Positions 1-21,470 are shown, counted from the first letter of the stretch. The stretch is 64,000 bases of DNA from Chrysomallon squamiferum (GCA_012295275.1 CM022672.1:6280943-6344942), one strand, 5' to 3'. Translations and numbers: made by a program. Notes: generated by a model from the sequence alone, not told the origin.

Positions 1-534
1 ATATATATATATATCTGTATGTATGTATGTAAATGTCTAAAAACCTAGTATTTTATAGGGTTACTTGAATTGATTATAACGACTAAATTATGCTTTCCAT
101 TTTCTTGTTGATTTAACGATTATACATTTGACATTGTTTACACAGTCTGATATCAAACTACTTCAAGTAAAACTTACTACAGTTTAGCAAACAAAATACA
201 AATGATATAACACTTGCTTGTACATTTAGATCACAGGCGCCGATATAAGGACGTGGGGATCTGAAATATATCACGTGTTTTGTAAGTAAATCTCCCACTC
301 TGTATAATGTGTTATTATCTGATCTCCCTAGAAACAAAGTTAAATTCCCTCTTCGTAATACTTTCATACAATAATTCATTCACCTGTATTCATTCATACA
401 TAAATAGGTACATACATATATACATACATGCATGCATGCATACATTAATCTTGTTATGCTAAAACTGTGTCATAATTTGGTTGATCTCAACTCAAACAGT
501 TATAAATTATTAATAATTAACATATTTGTTCTTT

Positions 535-535
<1 letters not shown>

Positions 536-576
<41 letters not shown>
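536..576. repeat. (AC)n microsatellite
   Basis: An almost pure AC dinucleotide run of about 20 units. Open frames across it encode only alternating Thr-His and are repeat shadows. Confidence 0.95.
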
Positions 577-578
<2 letters not shown>

Positions 579-726
579 ACTCAGGGGCATATCAGAGCCT
601 ATGACACTCATCTTTCAGATAACTTTATCCCAAAATCCGCTAAAAAAAAAAAAAAAAAATTAACAGTCAAAATTAATAGAAAACTGCTCAGTGACAGTCT
701 TTTAATGTTCCGCACAGGCCACGTGT

Positions 727-733
<7 letters not shown>

Positions 734-777
<44 letters not shown>
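734..777. repeat. (AC)n microsatellite
   Basis: A second AC dinucleotide run of about 22 units, 160 bp from the first one and in the same orientation. Confidence 0.95.
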
Positions 778-778
<1 letters not shown>

Positions 779-899
779 TCATCATTAAGGTTCCAGTATC
801 AAGATATATTAACTAATAAAATTCTTCTCTACAGCATGTTTTTGTTGTCTATGTGATGTCTATCATTTTCGAGAACAAATCCACTTTTATTTTAATACT

Positions 900-1330
900 T
901 TATCGAACATGTCCAGGTGTGACCACTTCGATCTCGGGCGAGTATAACGTATTCTCCTTCAACAATAACCTCTTCACATTATTTTTTTTTCCCTTGTCGT
1001 AGTTTTAATTATATTTGTGTGTACGGTTTACTGCTACTGCTGATGGCGTCGTTGTATTCGGTATCTTTTGCCTGTGGCCTTGAAACTTGGAAATGCGCTA
1101 GTCTTTTATCAGTGAAATACACTCTTTTGTCTCGCTATTCACACACTTATCACGCTCCTCTACAGTTGATCATAATAAAGGGATTTTGCAGAACACGGAT
1201 GACTGGAAGACGGGGTCACTGACACAATAGGAACAAGGGATGGCGATGGTGCATGAATGTTTGCGTATATGAAACACTGACGTCAGTTAACCCAGCAGAA
1301 AACAAAGGCCTTGTGATATTATTTCGTACG
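900..1330. other. Less AT-rich island with a CRE-like palindrome
   Basis: This segment has more C and G and more CpG than its surroundings. It contains the palindrome TGACGTCA at 1278-1285, the consensus for CREB/ATF-type factors. A short plus-strand frame with a hydrophobic start (from the ATG near 1043) crosses it, but no family was recognised and no splice pattern supports it. It could be an exon or promoter of an unseen gene, or chance. Confidence 0.25.
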
Positions 1331-1856
1331 GTGTTTCAAACACTTCCGTAAGAAAATAAATCTGACCCACTGTAGGTATAAAACAAATAAATAAATAGAA
1401 TAACGTAACGTAACATAAAAACTTAAAATATCAGGGTTTTTTTCTCTCCCCGCAGTGATAGTATACATTATTAATTTTTATGATTCTGTATTTGAGATAA
1501 TGAATACGTGAGAAACATTCTCTAGTATTTTAGATCAAGCTTTGAAAATCTGCATGATGGTCTGGAAAACAGACTTCAATCAGATATATCATAACCTAAA
1601 ACCTTTCAAAGGAAATAAGACAGGTTGCTTTTTCCTTCCTCTTCAGTGTTCCGTCCATTCTGTGCGTGCCTGTGTGTGTGTGTTTATTTATATGGGACAA
1701 AAGTTGATTGGAAAGAATGTGACAGATCCAATACCTGTGATTATAAATAAAATTATTACACACACACACAAATTAATATAAACAACAAAAATATTATTTT
1801 ATCAATATATATTGTTTATTCTGAAAAACTGAAATCAGATATGTAAAATCTAACAA

Positions 1857-1889
<33 letters not shown>

Positions 1890-2277
1890 ATTATGATATT
1901 TATTAACAAATATTATAATATATTTTGTATGTTCAGAACCTGGTATATATAACAGTGTAAAATCCTAACTGAAAGCTATTTGCATTGTTAATTACATATC
2001 TTCACTTTATGAGACATTCATTTGGTATGTAAAAATAAAACAATTTAAATACAAAATAATTCACAGTTTAATGTAAGAAGTACATAATTTATAATTTAAA
2101 GCAAAAATGTTTGAATTTTCTAATGAGTAGGATTGAAATCCTAATTGGTAAACAATGAAAATATAATCCATTTTTCACTTTTCCTTTTCTGTCTAATAAT
2201 ACAGAATAAAGTAAAGTAATTGTTTAATTTATTTTTGCGACACACATGTTCCTCTTGTAGACACAGTATTATCATTA

Positions 2278-2745
2278 ACCAGTATTTTTAAAAAAAAAAC
2301 CTAATTACTTTTCCATTTTTTTTTTTTTTATAAAAAGCATTTTAATTAGAATTTTAAGTTATGTGACTGCACATAATGTTTCTGATTAATATTTTCTTAA
2401 AATAAATACACGTTTACCAGTATTAACTATATAATTCTCATAACAGATGTTCATTATGTTTAGCAGTTTCCTGCAGTGACTACATTTACATCTAATAAAC
2501 TCCCATTTACATATATTTGTGTAATAAATTCACATTAACAAGCATTCCTGCAACTAAAAACACATATTTGCCATTTGTTTTGTCATAAATGTATTTACCA
2601 GTATTCTTGAAACGAATACGCATGCTAACAGTATCACAATAAAGAGCAGTGATTCATATAAAAAATAAACATATTGTCCAGTGTTTCTGAATGCATGCTC
2701 ACCAACAGAGACATGTACCTATTAATATTTACCAGTTGTTATTTA
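2278..2745. repeat. Degenerate array with a recurring CCAGTATT core
   Basis: The core ACCAGTATT or a close variant recurs near 2278, 2416, 2537, 2597, 2679 and 2731, usually preceded by an ATAAATACA-like string. Spacing is irregular, mostly 50-140 bp. Similar strings recur inside ACADM near 6985-7110, so the sequence is dispersed as well as clustered. Confidence 0.45.
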
Positions 2746-2889
2746 ATGCTTAGGAAAACTGGTGAACTGCAGAAAGCATTCAAAGCTTAATGTATCTCAT
2801 GCTATAACTATGTCATTATATGACACTGCTATCATTATGAATCAGCACTTATACAGATGCTAAAAATAATGAGTAATATGTTACAAATT

Positions 2890-3540
2890 CACTTATATTC
2901 CGAATGACCTCACTGTGATTCAACATAACTACGGCCTTCATTATAAAAATAATCTGATGGAGAATCATATTACTGTTCAATATTTTAGGAAAAATAAACA
3001 ACTTGTATAAAAAAAAATATATAAAAATCACTCAATTATTCACAGTAACAATGATTCAGTAAAATTAATGTTTTCATTATAAACACAATTCAATGGAGAA
3101 TCATATAACTGATCAATCAATAACCGAGTGAAAATAAACAATTTGTATAAAATATTGGTTATATAAAATCACTAATTTATTCATTAATCTCCATGATTTA
3201 GTATTAACTAAGATCTTTATTATAAATGCAGTTCAGTGGATAATCATATTAATAACTGAATGAAAATAAAAATACTGTATTAAAAAATAATAATTGTGAT
3301 TTGTAAAATGATTAAGTTATTCATAACCAGAAGCTAACAAATGATGATGCTATCATCACAAACCAACAAAGGTACACACGATGCTGTTTTACAAAAATAA
3401 TCATATACGTTAAATAATCTGAAATCTGGCTAACATTTTTTCTCTTCTGAGTCAAGACTACAACTACTGACTTCATGATAAGCATAATTCAACTGTTAAT
3501 CACATTGTCTGTTCATTTGATTGAGCAAAAATTAAACTTC
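2890..3540. repeat. Diverged tandem repeat, unit about 140 bp
   Basis: The block CATTATAAA..CA.TTCA.TGGA.AATCATAT recurs at about 2939, 3075 and 3217, with a more diverged copy near 3475. Each is followed by an A-rich GAAAATAAAC-like string and preceded by TTATTCA. The spacing of the first three is 136-142 bp. It lies just downstream of the ACADM stop codon and could be partly in its 3' UTR. Confidence 0.7.
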
Positions 3541-3574
3541 ACTTTAAAAAAAAAGTCCTAACAGTTGCATTTGC

Positions 3575-3580
3575 TTTATT
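3575..3580 (-). promoter_or_regulatory. Candidate ACADM polyadenylation signal
   Basis: AATAAA on the minus strand, about 110 nt downstream of the ACADM stop. AT-rich DNA produces this hexamer often, so use is unproven. Confidence 0.4.
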
Positions 3581-3689
3581 ACTTAAAATTATTCATAATC
3601 AAGATATATTTTTAAAAAAACACACTATTTCTTCACTAGGCAAAAGAGCACTTGTAACTAATCCAGGTGTCAAAATTGTAGAATCATTT

Positions 3690-11884
<8,195 letters not shown>

Positions 11885-13887
11885 GGTTCCAGGTTAAAGG
11901 TTACTTGTTATCGACCCGAGAAAAATTCGAACCGAGAAATGAAACGGACTGGAGCTGGGGAAATTTTTTACCATGAATTAAATGTACGGAAAATGTGCTA
12001 TTTAAAATCTTTTTTCTTCTGCTTTTTAAAGCGGTTTTGCCTACACGTTTTAAAATATTTTACAGGACTTTCACAATGAATACAAAATATAAGAATATTA
12101 AAAATTTATAATTTATTGACGAATTATATATATATATATAATATATATGTTGGGTTTTGGGGTTGTTGTTTTTTCTGGACGCAGTGGAATCTGGTTTTTG
12201 AAAAAATTTAATTGACTGAGACATATTGAAAACAACCATTAATCATGTCTGCTTAAACAACAATTCACAAAACAAGATCATTGCGATTTATCAAATATTT
12301 TTCAAAAATTGTTTAATCATACATTTGAATTAAAAAAAAAATTGTTTTGTCTTTAAATCTGATATTCGGATCACAGCATAATGATAAAAGACAAAAATAA
12401 GATGTTTTGTGTCTGCAGTTTTATTGTTGCGGTTGCTTGTAAGCTAAAATTTGTCATGAAAAAACAGTAACCATAGGTTCTTAGTTTGTATTTCTAAAAA
12501 TGGATTTTATGTCTGATACAGAAATTTTTACTTACATTAATACGTCTTGCTTACTTTAATCTGTTTCTCTAATAGTAAAAATGTTCAAAAAAAAAAAAAT
12601 GGTGTCAAATGAATAGGGGCGCTGTTTTTCATAGATATGCCCCTGACCATATAAAACCATGTATTTAATATATCATACAAATTAAATTTAAGTACATTCT
12701 AGTACATAAATGTTTTTTCTTATTAAAAAAACATAAAGATAGGAATTTATCAATTCTTAATACTAAAAGCTATATTATGATTAAGTAAGCAATAATAAAG
12801 ACTTGTTATTATTTTCATGACAAACAATTTGGGAAATATATCTGAGTAATGAGACCTTACAAGACCCAGTGCACCGGATGCAAAAAGTATGAGTATTATG
12901 CTGGTTATTGATTGTCAAATTATTATTTCGACATCGTTTGTTGATGTGTTTTGTTGTGGATGCTTTTGTCAGCACAACTAAATACAATATTACAGACAGT
13001 TTTAGGTACATTAATGTAACAATTTAGCCTTTCTTAAGAAAAATTATTTCGGAAGAATAGTTGACTATTCTCAGTACTCGTAACTCTTTCAATGATAAAC
13101 TAAAACTGATCTAATTCGTGAAGCAGGAAACTTTTAATTACATTTATTATATTTGTATTTATACTTTTCTAAAATATAATCTTAATTATTATTATTAAAA
13201 ATTCATTGCTAATTTTTGGTTATATATATATAATTAGCATTTGAGGTATTCCTTTAATTTTTATTTCTTTATTTTGTTTATTTTGTTTTGTTTTGTTTTT
13301 TTTTTTTCTTTTTTTTTTTTCCAAGAAATATAGTTTGGCATTGCTTAAAAATTAATAGATCTGTTGTCTGTTCAGATTCCTGATAGGTGTATATTTGATA
13401 TACGCCTTAGACTATTTGAACTTAAGAATATATCAGTAAATATTCATTATTTGTTTACTCATTACTGTTAGTGTTATTAAAAGCTGAGGTAATTTATTAT
13501 TACTCGTTTATTAAATGTTGGATATTAGATTTTTGTTCAGTGCATACAGGAAAGAGTAATACAATGTTAACACTCTATAACACTGTTTTGATTATCAGTT
13601 AGGAGTCATATACATAAAATTAACTTTACCATAATTATGAAAAGTTTTATTGAGTAGTCCAATCAAGATCAGTTCTGTAACATAAGATATTTTGCATCTG
13701 CTTCCTTCAGTTTAGGCATATGTTAGTTTATGGTCACATGACTGACAGTAATATTTCTTTTTATTGAGAAAGGAGGTTGTGATTCTACTGATCAGTATAT
13801 TTCTTTTATCATTTTATTTAATTTACAGCCATAACTCATTTAATTTTATTTATTTATTTATTTCAAAGATGTTTGTAGAAATTGAAC
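11885..13887. promoter_or_regulatory. Divergent intergenic region, ACADM / MVB12
   Basis: The two start codons lie back to back about 2.0 kb apart, so this stretch probably carries both promoters and any non-coding 5' exons. The part next to ACADM is richer in CpG than the rest. No protein-coding exon, tRNA or clear TATA box was recognised. It also holds AT dinucleotide runs near 12127-12148 and T runs near 13290-13320. Confidence 0.5.
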
Positions 13888-13895
13888 ATGGATGA
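13869..13895 (+). other. Short upstream ORF overlapping the MVB12 start
   Basis: An ATG at 13869 opens an 8-codon frame that ends with TGA at 13893-13895, in a different frame from the main ATG at 13888. If the transcript begins or is spliced upstream of 13869, this overlapping uORF would lower initiation at the main start. An AG at 13867-13868 after a T-rich stretch might be a 3' splice site placing this ATG at the very start of the exon. Confidence 0.35.
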
Positions 13896-16800
13896 GGATG
13901 ATCTTCCCATTGTTGGTGTCTGCATTGTATCAGAACCAGGAAGATGTCCAATTAAATACAGACTGGTATTTATTTTTCAAAACTGATATTTATTTATTAG
14001 AATTAAATTTCATTTCTTTAAAAAAAAAATTATATCTTATGTTTATCTTGTTATTTTAACTATATTATTATAGTGATGACAAATTTGATATGATGTCTTA
14101 ATACAGTTTAAATTTTGTATTTATATTTTATTATTTTAGCTTATTATTATCATTATTTTGCTTTCTAATATAAGATATTTTTATTTCTATAGTAATTTAC
14201 AGTTCTTCTAATGCATGTTAGCAAGTAGTAAAACTAGAATTCATTTATCATCAAGCTACATCTTAAAACAATAATGTACCTTTGTGAGCATCAAACATAA
14301 AAGATCTGAATGTGTGCCTTGTAATATAATTCTTATTATATTGTTTATTAAATAGCAGTGTACTGTATCACACTGAAAAGAAATTACATTCAGTAACTAA
14401 AACAAAATCTGTTTACTAATTACTGAATAGTTTTACTATTGACATGCTGTGATTGAATTCAGCCTTTTATAAAATATTATTGATAATAACTAAAATTTAA
14501 AATACACTTCAAACATGTTTCAGGTTGACAGAACCTACAACAAAAGTGAAGAGGCTGATTTGTGGAAAGATGGTTTATTTGGAAGAAGGGTTACACGGTA
14601 TCTTTGCCTTGAGAAGGCAGTTCCAGCTGAGGTAAGCAAATTAAAACTAAATATCTAATTAGACAGAGCAGAATTTCAACAAGTATTCATTTCTTAATAT
14701 CATCATCTTTAGCAATCTTCTATTTGTAAAGTAAAAGTTTGATATTAGGTCATTATAATAATTTGTCATCTTTCTGAATCATTTACAAAAGTGAAATTTT
14801 CTTAAATAATTAGCAGGATCTAAAATTCAGCAATTTTTTATAAAATCAATATCTTAACAGTCTTCTGGTTCTAAAATGAAAGTTGTATTTGGGTTGTTTT
14901 ATATTAAAATCGTGTGTCCTCATTTTGTCCTATTTAAACAGTTGAATTTGAATTTTCTTTAATTGAAATTTAGACATAAATGTTTTTCAGACTAAAACCT
15001 AATAGATAACACATCTTAAAATCTGCCTGATGGACAGATGTTAGTTGAACAGTATTGTATATAACCTGTGCCAAAAAAATATAGTAGATTTCCTCAAAAA
15101 TGTTTGTCTAATATTGTGTGTATCCAGTACAGGAAATATTTTTCTCAAAAACACAATTTATACTCTTTTGAGAACATGTAGATGTGTATGGCATGTGGTA
15201 CATGTTTTTTTTTTTTTTTTTTTTTTTTTAGTCTTTATTTTTTCAAGAATGTTTAAAATCAATATGCTTTATTTTACTCTGAAGATGTTCATGTATTAAT
15301 GTTTTTCTGTGTTTTACTTGTAGAACCAGGATGTTCTGGTTGATGTGACGCTAACCAATGAAAAAGATCCTGTTCCAGCTGGCTTCGCAGTCATAGAACT
15401 CACTCATGATACAAGTTTGTTACTATTAGTTACATTCTACAAAATACATGTATGAATAATATTATTTAAATTTTCTATTGAACTAGACTTTGAAGAAGTA
15501 ACAATCAAAATGCAGGTCTGTCGTTGATCATTATGCATGCATTTTAAAAAATATATAGCTGAATGGTAGAGGGTTAAAACCAAATCTTAACATAAATCTT
15601 GACATAATCTATCAGTAGAGAAGTGAAAAATATAAAATACATCTTAAAATAACAACAGAAATTTGTGGTTAGGAATCTGAGATGATATATCAATGTTACA
15701 GAGCAACATTCTAGATGTATACATTATAATACTCTATAATACCATGCATATTTGTATTGTGTGTTGCTGTTTATTAATAGGTAAATCTTTGACTGGTCTC
15801 TGTGTGTGTGTGCATTTTCTCATGGGTTAAATGTTTAAGATGATCTAACAAGATTTTCTGTTACTGTTTTTGTTGCAGATGAGAAAGCTATAAGAAAACG
15901 ATGTCTGTGTGTTAGATGGATGAACCCAGCTATGACAGACAGCGCAATCACAGATCTTGTTTTCATGTCAAAAGCAACACGTCGACCACCTACTGGCTAC
16001 ACATTGGTTGGGTAAGCATTTCAGGTGTTGGATTCATAAAGATGCTGAATTGGACCTAAGTGGGTTGACAATACCAGTTTATACTGAAAAATAACTGTTA
16101 TTACACCTTTATGTTTTGTTTTCTTCAACAGTGTATCTGTTCACACTAGCAAACAGAAAAGACCTGCATTATGAGTTCCCAGTTGTGAATAAAAAGTAAA
16201 TGACATTAAAATGTGAACGGACTCTTTGTTACTGTAAATATGAAGTTAGATAATAAATTGATCTTTAAATTTATCAGTAATGACAATATATATTTTATTA
16301 ATGTTCTTTGTGTCCATAGGGACACTTGTACAAAAATATTTCTTACACCCAATAAGATAAAAAGACTAACATCAATTTTATTATATCATATTTTGGGGGG
16401 TGTTAAATATTTCTTTAACTCCTGTTCCTATCTCCACTATCATAGATAAACTTTCACTGTAAATAAACTGATTATAAATATATAACATAATACAAATATT
16501 TTTAGTAAATAAGAGTGCAGTAATTTTAATTTCTTATATTACCAATGTTGATTCCCCCCAAATTTTATAAATATAAATTGACAGCACAGCATTTTAATTT
16601 AATGATAATTAGGTAATGGTCACGTATTAATTGTATAATAAGCCTTTTCTTTTCTGTGAGTTAATTATATTTCTGAAGTATTTTAATATTTTAAATCTCC
16701 AGTGAAATGAACCACTTATCATTGTGTTATAAAATGGGAAAACTACCAAAGTTGGTGAAATCTGGAAATTTACAAGCAAATCTTCCTTACCCAATTCACG

Positions 16801-18907
16801 GTGGTCAGTTTGGTGGAGTCACAAATATGTAAGTTTTGTAATATCACACTATATCTATATATATATATATATATGTATATTTATATATTAAATTTTTACA
16901 TATAGGTTTATTAGTAATTCCTCTTTTTCACTGAAAAAATGTTTTCATTATTGTATTAGTATTTGTATTAAAGACACAGCTAAAGTAGTTTCATCAAAAA
17001 AAAAAAACCCCATAAAAAATAAATACTTGTATGTTACATTATTTTTACTTCCTTATCAGACAAACATATGCTAAAATACAGTCAGCTAAATCTGTTAATG
17101 AACAAAATTCCATCTCTTAATATTGTTTTGAAAATTTTAAATTTTTTATTTTTTATTTTTTTAAAATACAATGTACAATAATGTCTTTCATATTTGTTAT
17201 CAGTTTGATTGTTATAATTTCTGTGTATCATACGATTATTCCAGGTCAAATATCAGTTCATCTCTACCCTACTCTATGAACCCTGGCTCACAGGGTGTGA
17301 CAAATAACTATAAAGCTCAGCAACCAGGCAGTAGTTTCTCAGTTCAAGGATCAAATGGTATGAAAGTGTCTCCTCATTGTATATGGTATATGTATATTTA
17401 TATGGTACGTGTGAAAGAGAGAAAAGGACAGGAGAGAGGAGCAGAGAGAGAGGGAAAGATAGAAAAAAACAGAAAGAAAGAGAATCAGAGAAAAAGTGAA
17501 ACAGATGAAGAGAAAGAGAGAGAGAGAGAGATGGATGTACTTTGTCTGAAATTGTTGTTGCAGAAAGTCATTGGTATTTTGAATATTATTATTAATATAT
17601 TAATCCAATGGAAGATTTCACTTTCATTGTTATTTACCTACACTTCTAGTTATTATCATATTTAAAAACAATGTATATCCATGAGTAATGCACTAACACT
17701 TTTGGCTGTTTGAGTAAACTATAGGTATGTTTTAATCGTTTTAAAAATATACAGTCCTATGTTCTTTTTATCTTACTATAATAATTATATTTATTTGACC
17801 TTATGTTTCATGAATTTTCATATAAGATTTTTTTAAATAAATTTTTTCAGCTCTGACTGGGATTCCTTGGGAATTTAATACAAAAATTCAAAACTTGTGT
17901 AAACTTGAAGATGTAAGTTATGGATGATGGAACATTACTTTGTGCAGTAACTAACAGGAATAACAAAACTACTGCAGAAAATAAAGGCTATGAAAAATTT
18001 CATGCCAAAATATCCGTGTCTATTTCAGAACAAGATTTTACTTATAAAATGTCAATACCAAAAATCTCAGATTAATTGTGTTTTTCATTAATTGATAAGT
18101 ACTGGAATAATGAAGTGGATGTTTTCTGAAATAAATATTTTACATTCAGTAATGAATAGAAAAAAAATAATTGATGTAAGAAAAATTAAGCAAAAGAAAC
18201 AGGTTTTTTGTTTTTTTTTTTGATGGGGGGGTTAATTGCAAAAACAGACTATTTAGTTTATATTTATTTATGCAGTTTTGTATCACTTTTTAAATTTTAT
18301 TTTTATTTTTGTACAGATATGTGTTCCTGAAGTTAAATACAAGACTATCATGGATATTGAAAATGAGGTAGGAAATTTATTAATATATTTGTGACAGTTT
18401 GTGAACATATGTGTATTTGTATATTTAAGATAGATCAGAATGGAATAACCTAAAGAATATAGTTTTTTTTTTTTGGTATCAGCGATTTTGAACTTACTAA
18501 AGCATAAGAGAAAAAATTAAATACTAAATTTATCTTGGATTACAGTTAAATACAATTTATGTGATTTAGACTCTGGCACTGATAGATTTATATGATCTAA
18601 ACTCATTTTATATTTCATTGGAGTTACACCATACTTGTTCTCTGCCTTTCATGTAAATGTTTTGTGTGGTAGGTAGGTAGGAGTTATTGGTTATACCATA
18701 TTCTATTTTAAGAACTTTTTGTTGCCCTGGACTAACATTCTATGTAATGTTGTATTGGTTTTACAGGTTTTTTTTAAATTACTGGTGTATTCTCATTAAA
18801 TTATTGAAAATAATTTTTCAACAGAGATCACTTTTTGTTTACAGTATTATTACGATTTCCAAACAGAATTGTCGGTAAAAGGAGGAAGAACTTCAGAATC
18901 AACATGA
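13888..18907 (+). CDS. MVB12B: Multivesicular body subunit 12-like, ESCRT-I (9 exons, complete)
   Basis: MVB12 is the fourth subunit of ESCRT-I. It stabilises the complex with TSG101, VPS28 and VPS37 and helps sort ubiquitylated cargo into endosomal vesicles. Exons are 13888-13965, 14524-14631, 15324-15414, 15879-16011, 16703-16828, 17245-17357, 17851-17912, 18317-18367 and 18845-18907. They join in frame to 274 residues. Residues about 5-150 form the MABP domain, with ADLWKDGLF..RVTRYLCL and the closing PPTGYTLVGEM. A low-complexity linker rich in Ser, Asn and Gly follows (about 150-215). Residues about 217-265 match the UMA segment (LTGIPWEF, then KYKTIMDIENEYYYDF). The DLWKDGLF stretch is closer to vertebrate MVB12B than to MVB12A, but invertebrates may have a single gene, so the letter is tentative. 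The start ATG has A at -3 and G at +4. Confidence 0.92.
17409..17535 (+). repeat. Long polypurine tract in an MVB12 intron
   Basis: Starting about 50 nt after the donor of the sixth coding exon, some 120 bases are nearly all A or G, ending in a GA dinucleotide run. Mirror-like purine tracts of this kind can form triplex DNA. Confidence 0.8.
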
Positions 18908-19074
18908 TCAAAAAAAACAAAAAACTTTTAAAATGAAATTGAAGAAAAAGAACAAAGAAAAGTTTATGGAAGCTGTCTGTATTCTTCACCAGTAATTTTT
19001 CAAAATCAATCTCAAATTTAGTGGGTAAACAATTGTAAAATATAATAACTCAGTTGTGTGTGTATTTTGGGATT

Positions 19075-19080
19075 AATAAA
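19075..19080 (+). promoter_or_regulatory. Candidate MVB12 polyadenylation signal
   Basis: AATAAA lies 168 nt after the MVB12 stop codon and is the first such hexamer there. Longer 3' UTRs are possible. Confidence 0.45.
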
Positions 19081-21239
19081 TCGTGCTTAAATTAGAGTCC
19101 TATGGTGTGTAACAAAGTATTGCTTATGAAACTTACTTTGCAGTTTTAGGAATTATTGATAAATCATGCTTTTAGGGATTAAAAAGTTTTGTTTTATGAG
19201 ATAGTTATTGGTTTTTTTTAAGCATTCTGACTTTGTTTTTATTGAACTACGATATTTATTGTTATTTATCCATGAACAAAATTAATCTGGTTAGAAAGAA
19301 ACCATAAAGTTAATAAATGTATTTTATATTGTATGTTGAAATAGTTTTACCAACTGCAATGTTAAACTGAAAAATGTTGCAATCGTGTTACCTTGGTGAA
19401 TGTTCTATAAATAGACAACAGATGGTGCTGCACATAAATTTGTGGGTTTTTTCACATACTTATGTAGGTTGGTAAGTAATACATTTGTTATTTCTTTTAA
19501 AGGTTTTTGTAATAGATTTTTCTATAATATATCTGCTGAAATTTGAATATTAAGTGTTTTTGCCTTGTTTCAAAGAGTCTAGTTACAGCCTTGCTTCATA
19601 CTTTATTTTTTGTTATGATGTCTGTGACTTTTTTTTTTTTTTTTTTCTTGAATGGTAAATATAATTATTTTTGATATCCATAAAAATAGTCTAAAGAAAA
19701 TTTTTATGTTGATTTTAACCTTTTCACTAACAAAAGAAAATTCCAGTGTTTGGTTTTAACCTCTTCACTACCAAGGCTAAATAATCGCATTGAAGTGAAC
19801 CTAGTTTTAACAATTTTTCCTTAATTTATCATTATGTTGTCATTTGAAATGATAACCCATAAACAAAACACAATAAACTGTGGTGGAAGGGATATAACCA
19901 GGTATCATTCTAGACTGATGAAAATGTGAAACAGTATGGCCATCTTTATTGATGAAGAAAATTTTGTAAGAGGTTTCGTGTGCATTTATTTCCATTATCT
20001 TAGTTCACAGAGACAAGTTTATATCTTTATCTCAAATATTTTCTTTAAATTTTTTTTTAATTTATATATATATATAGTAATGTCAGTAATAATGTTTATA
20101 ACATTTGTTATTTATTAATTAAATATTTTATTTTATTTTATTTTTTTTTATTTTTTTTTTTTATAGTAAATTTAGTAATAACTACTTTTCAGATTTATCC
20201 TTTTTTGTTTTTTCTTTTAATATTATTATTTTTAATCACTTCTTTTCTGTTTTTTTTTTTTAAATTACTATTTTAACTGTCTTGTTTTGTTCCTGCTGGC
20301 AGGAAGATATTTATAATTTTCACCTTTTCCATTCTTTGTTTTGATTTTTCACTCCAAGCCTCAAAAACAGTAAGAAATATAGTGTTATAGGTCTAGTCTA
20401 GTATGTAGACAAAGGAACTGGAAGAGAAAGATATGAGTTTTATTAATTGTATTACTTTTTGTATTCATTTAAAATCATGGAAAACATTTAAAAAAAATAT
20501 ATATATTATCTAGTTTAAGAATTGACCAGAAGCTAAGCAGGAGGATTGAATTTTTCTTAATTTGAATGGGAATGAACTTGTCAGTGTTTCTGTATATATG
20601 TAAGTAATGGAAAAAATCTCCTAGTCTTGGTTTTTATTTTATCTCTCTAAGAAATTTTCAAATAAAAGTTTTCAAATTATGTAATAACATGTAAATACAA
20701 CTCAACATGTTTTAAGTATATTGTTTTTTTTTTTTCTTCCTTTCTTTAAAAATTATTAAAATAAAAATGGTAATTTATAGTAAGCAGCATTATGTTATAT
20801 TTTGATGATTGTGTTTGTTTACTTTAATAGCAGAGTATGTATTACTATTATTCATCTTGTAAGTATGAAGTAACACAACTGAAATACATGTTTGTAATTA
20901 TTTAAATATGTACTTTATTCATGTATTATGGTTAGGCAGCTTTGGCAAAGATAAAACCAAATCAAAACTGTATATTTAAAAAGAGTTTTATGTTTGTTTC
21001 ATGATACCCTAGCACAAAAATAAAATTGGCTATTGGGTGTTATAAAGATTTTATTCAATATTATCAGTGAAAAGGATGATATTACTTTTCTCTTATTTAT
21101 TGATAACATAATTTATTGCAATATAGTCAGATTACTTTATTTATTTTGTATACCATTATGTAAATCTAATTCTTGAATACAAAATACAATAATCGAAATA
21201 TAAAAAGTTAACATTAACAAACAGCAAAGTTTACCAGTC

Positions 21240-21470
21240 GAAATCATATAAGATACATAAATTAAATAATAGCAATATTTATTTAATAAATAATACATAT
21301 GGTACATAAAATTAATAATAGTAAAATTTATTTAATAAATAAAATACATGATACATAAATTTAGTAATAGTAATATTTATTTAAAGAATAAAATACATGA
21401 TATATAAATTTAATAATGTTATTATTTAATTAATAAATAATTATGATAAATAGATGCAATGTTGAAAAGC
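21240..21470. repeat. AT-rich tandem repeat, unit about 53 bp
   Basis: Four imperfect copies share GATACATAAATTTA-TAATAGTAA and TATTTATTTAATAAATAA. It lies between the two convergent genes. Confidence 0.7.

Larger units (their letters stand above)
1..2394. other. Flanking DNA without a recognisable gene
   Basis: No exon with a recognisable protein family was found on either strand. The stretch is AT-rich and holds two AC microsatellites, an adenine run near 1861-1886, short GTAT/AT repeats at the left edge, and one less AT-rich segment listed separately. It lies beyond the 3' end of the minus-strand ACADM gene. Confidence 0.6.

Noticed and set aside
432-788. Plus-strand frame of 118 codons with long Thr-His stretches
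   Set aside because: It is the translation of two AC microsatellites and an A run, with no family similarity.
1019-1222. Plus-strand frame with a hydrophobic N-terminus resembling a signal peptide
   Set aside because: It opens with GTG, has no recognisable family and no splice context. It is kept only as part of the low-confidence island entry.
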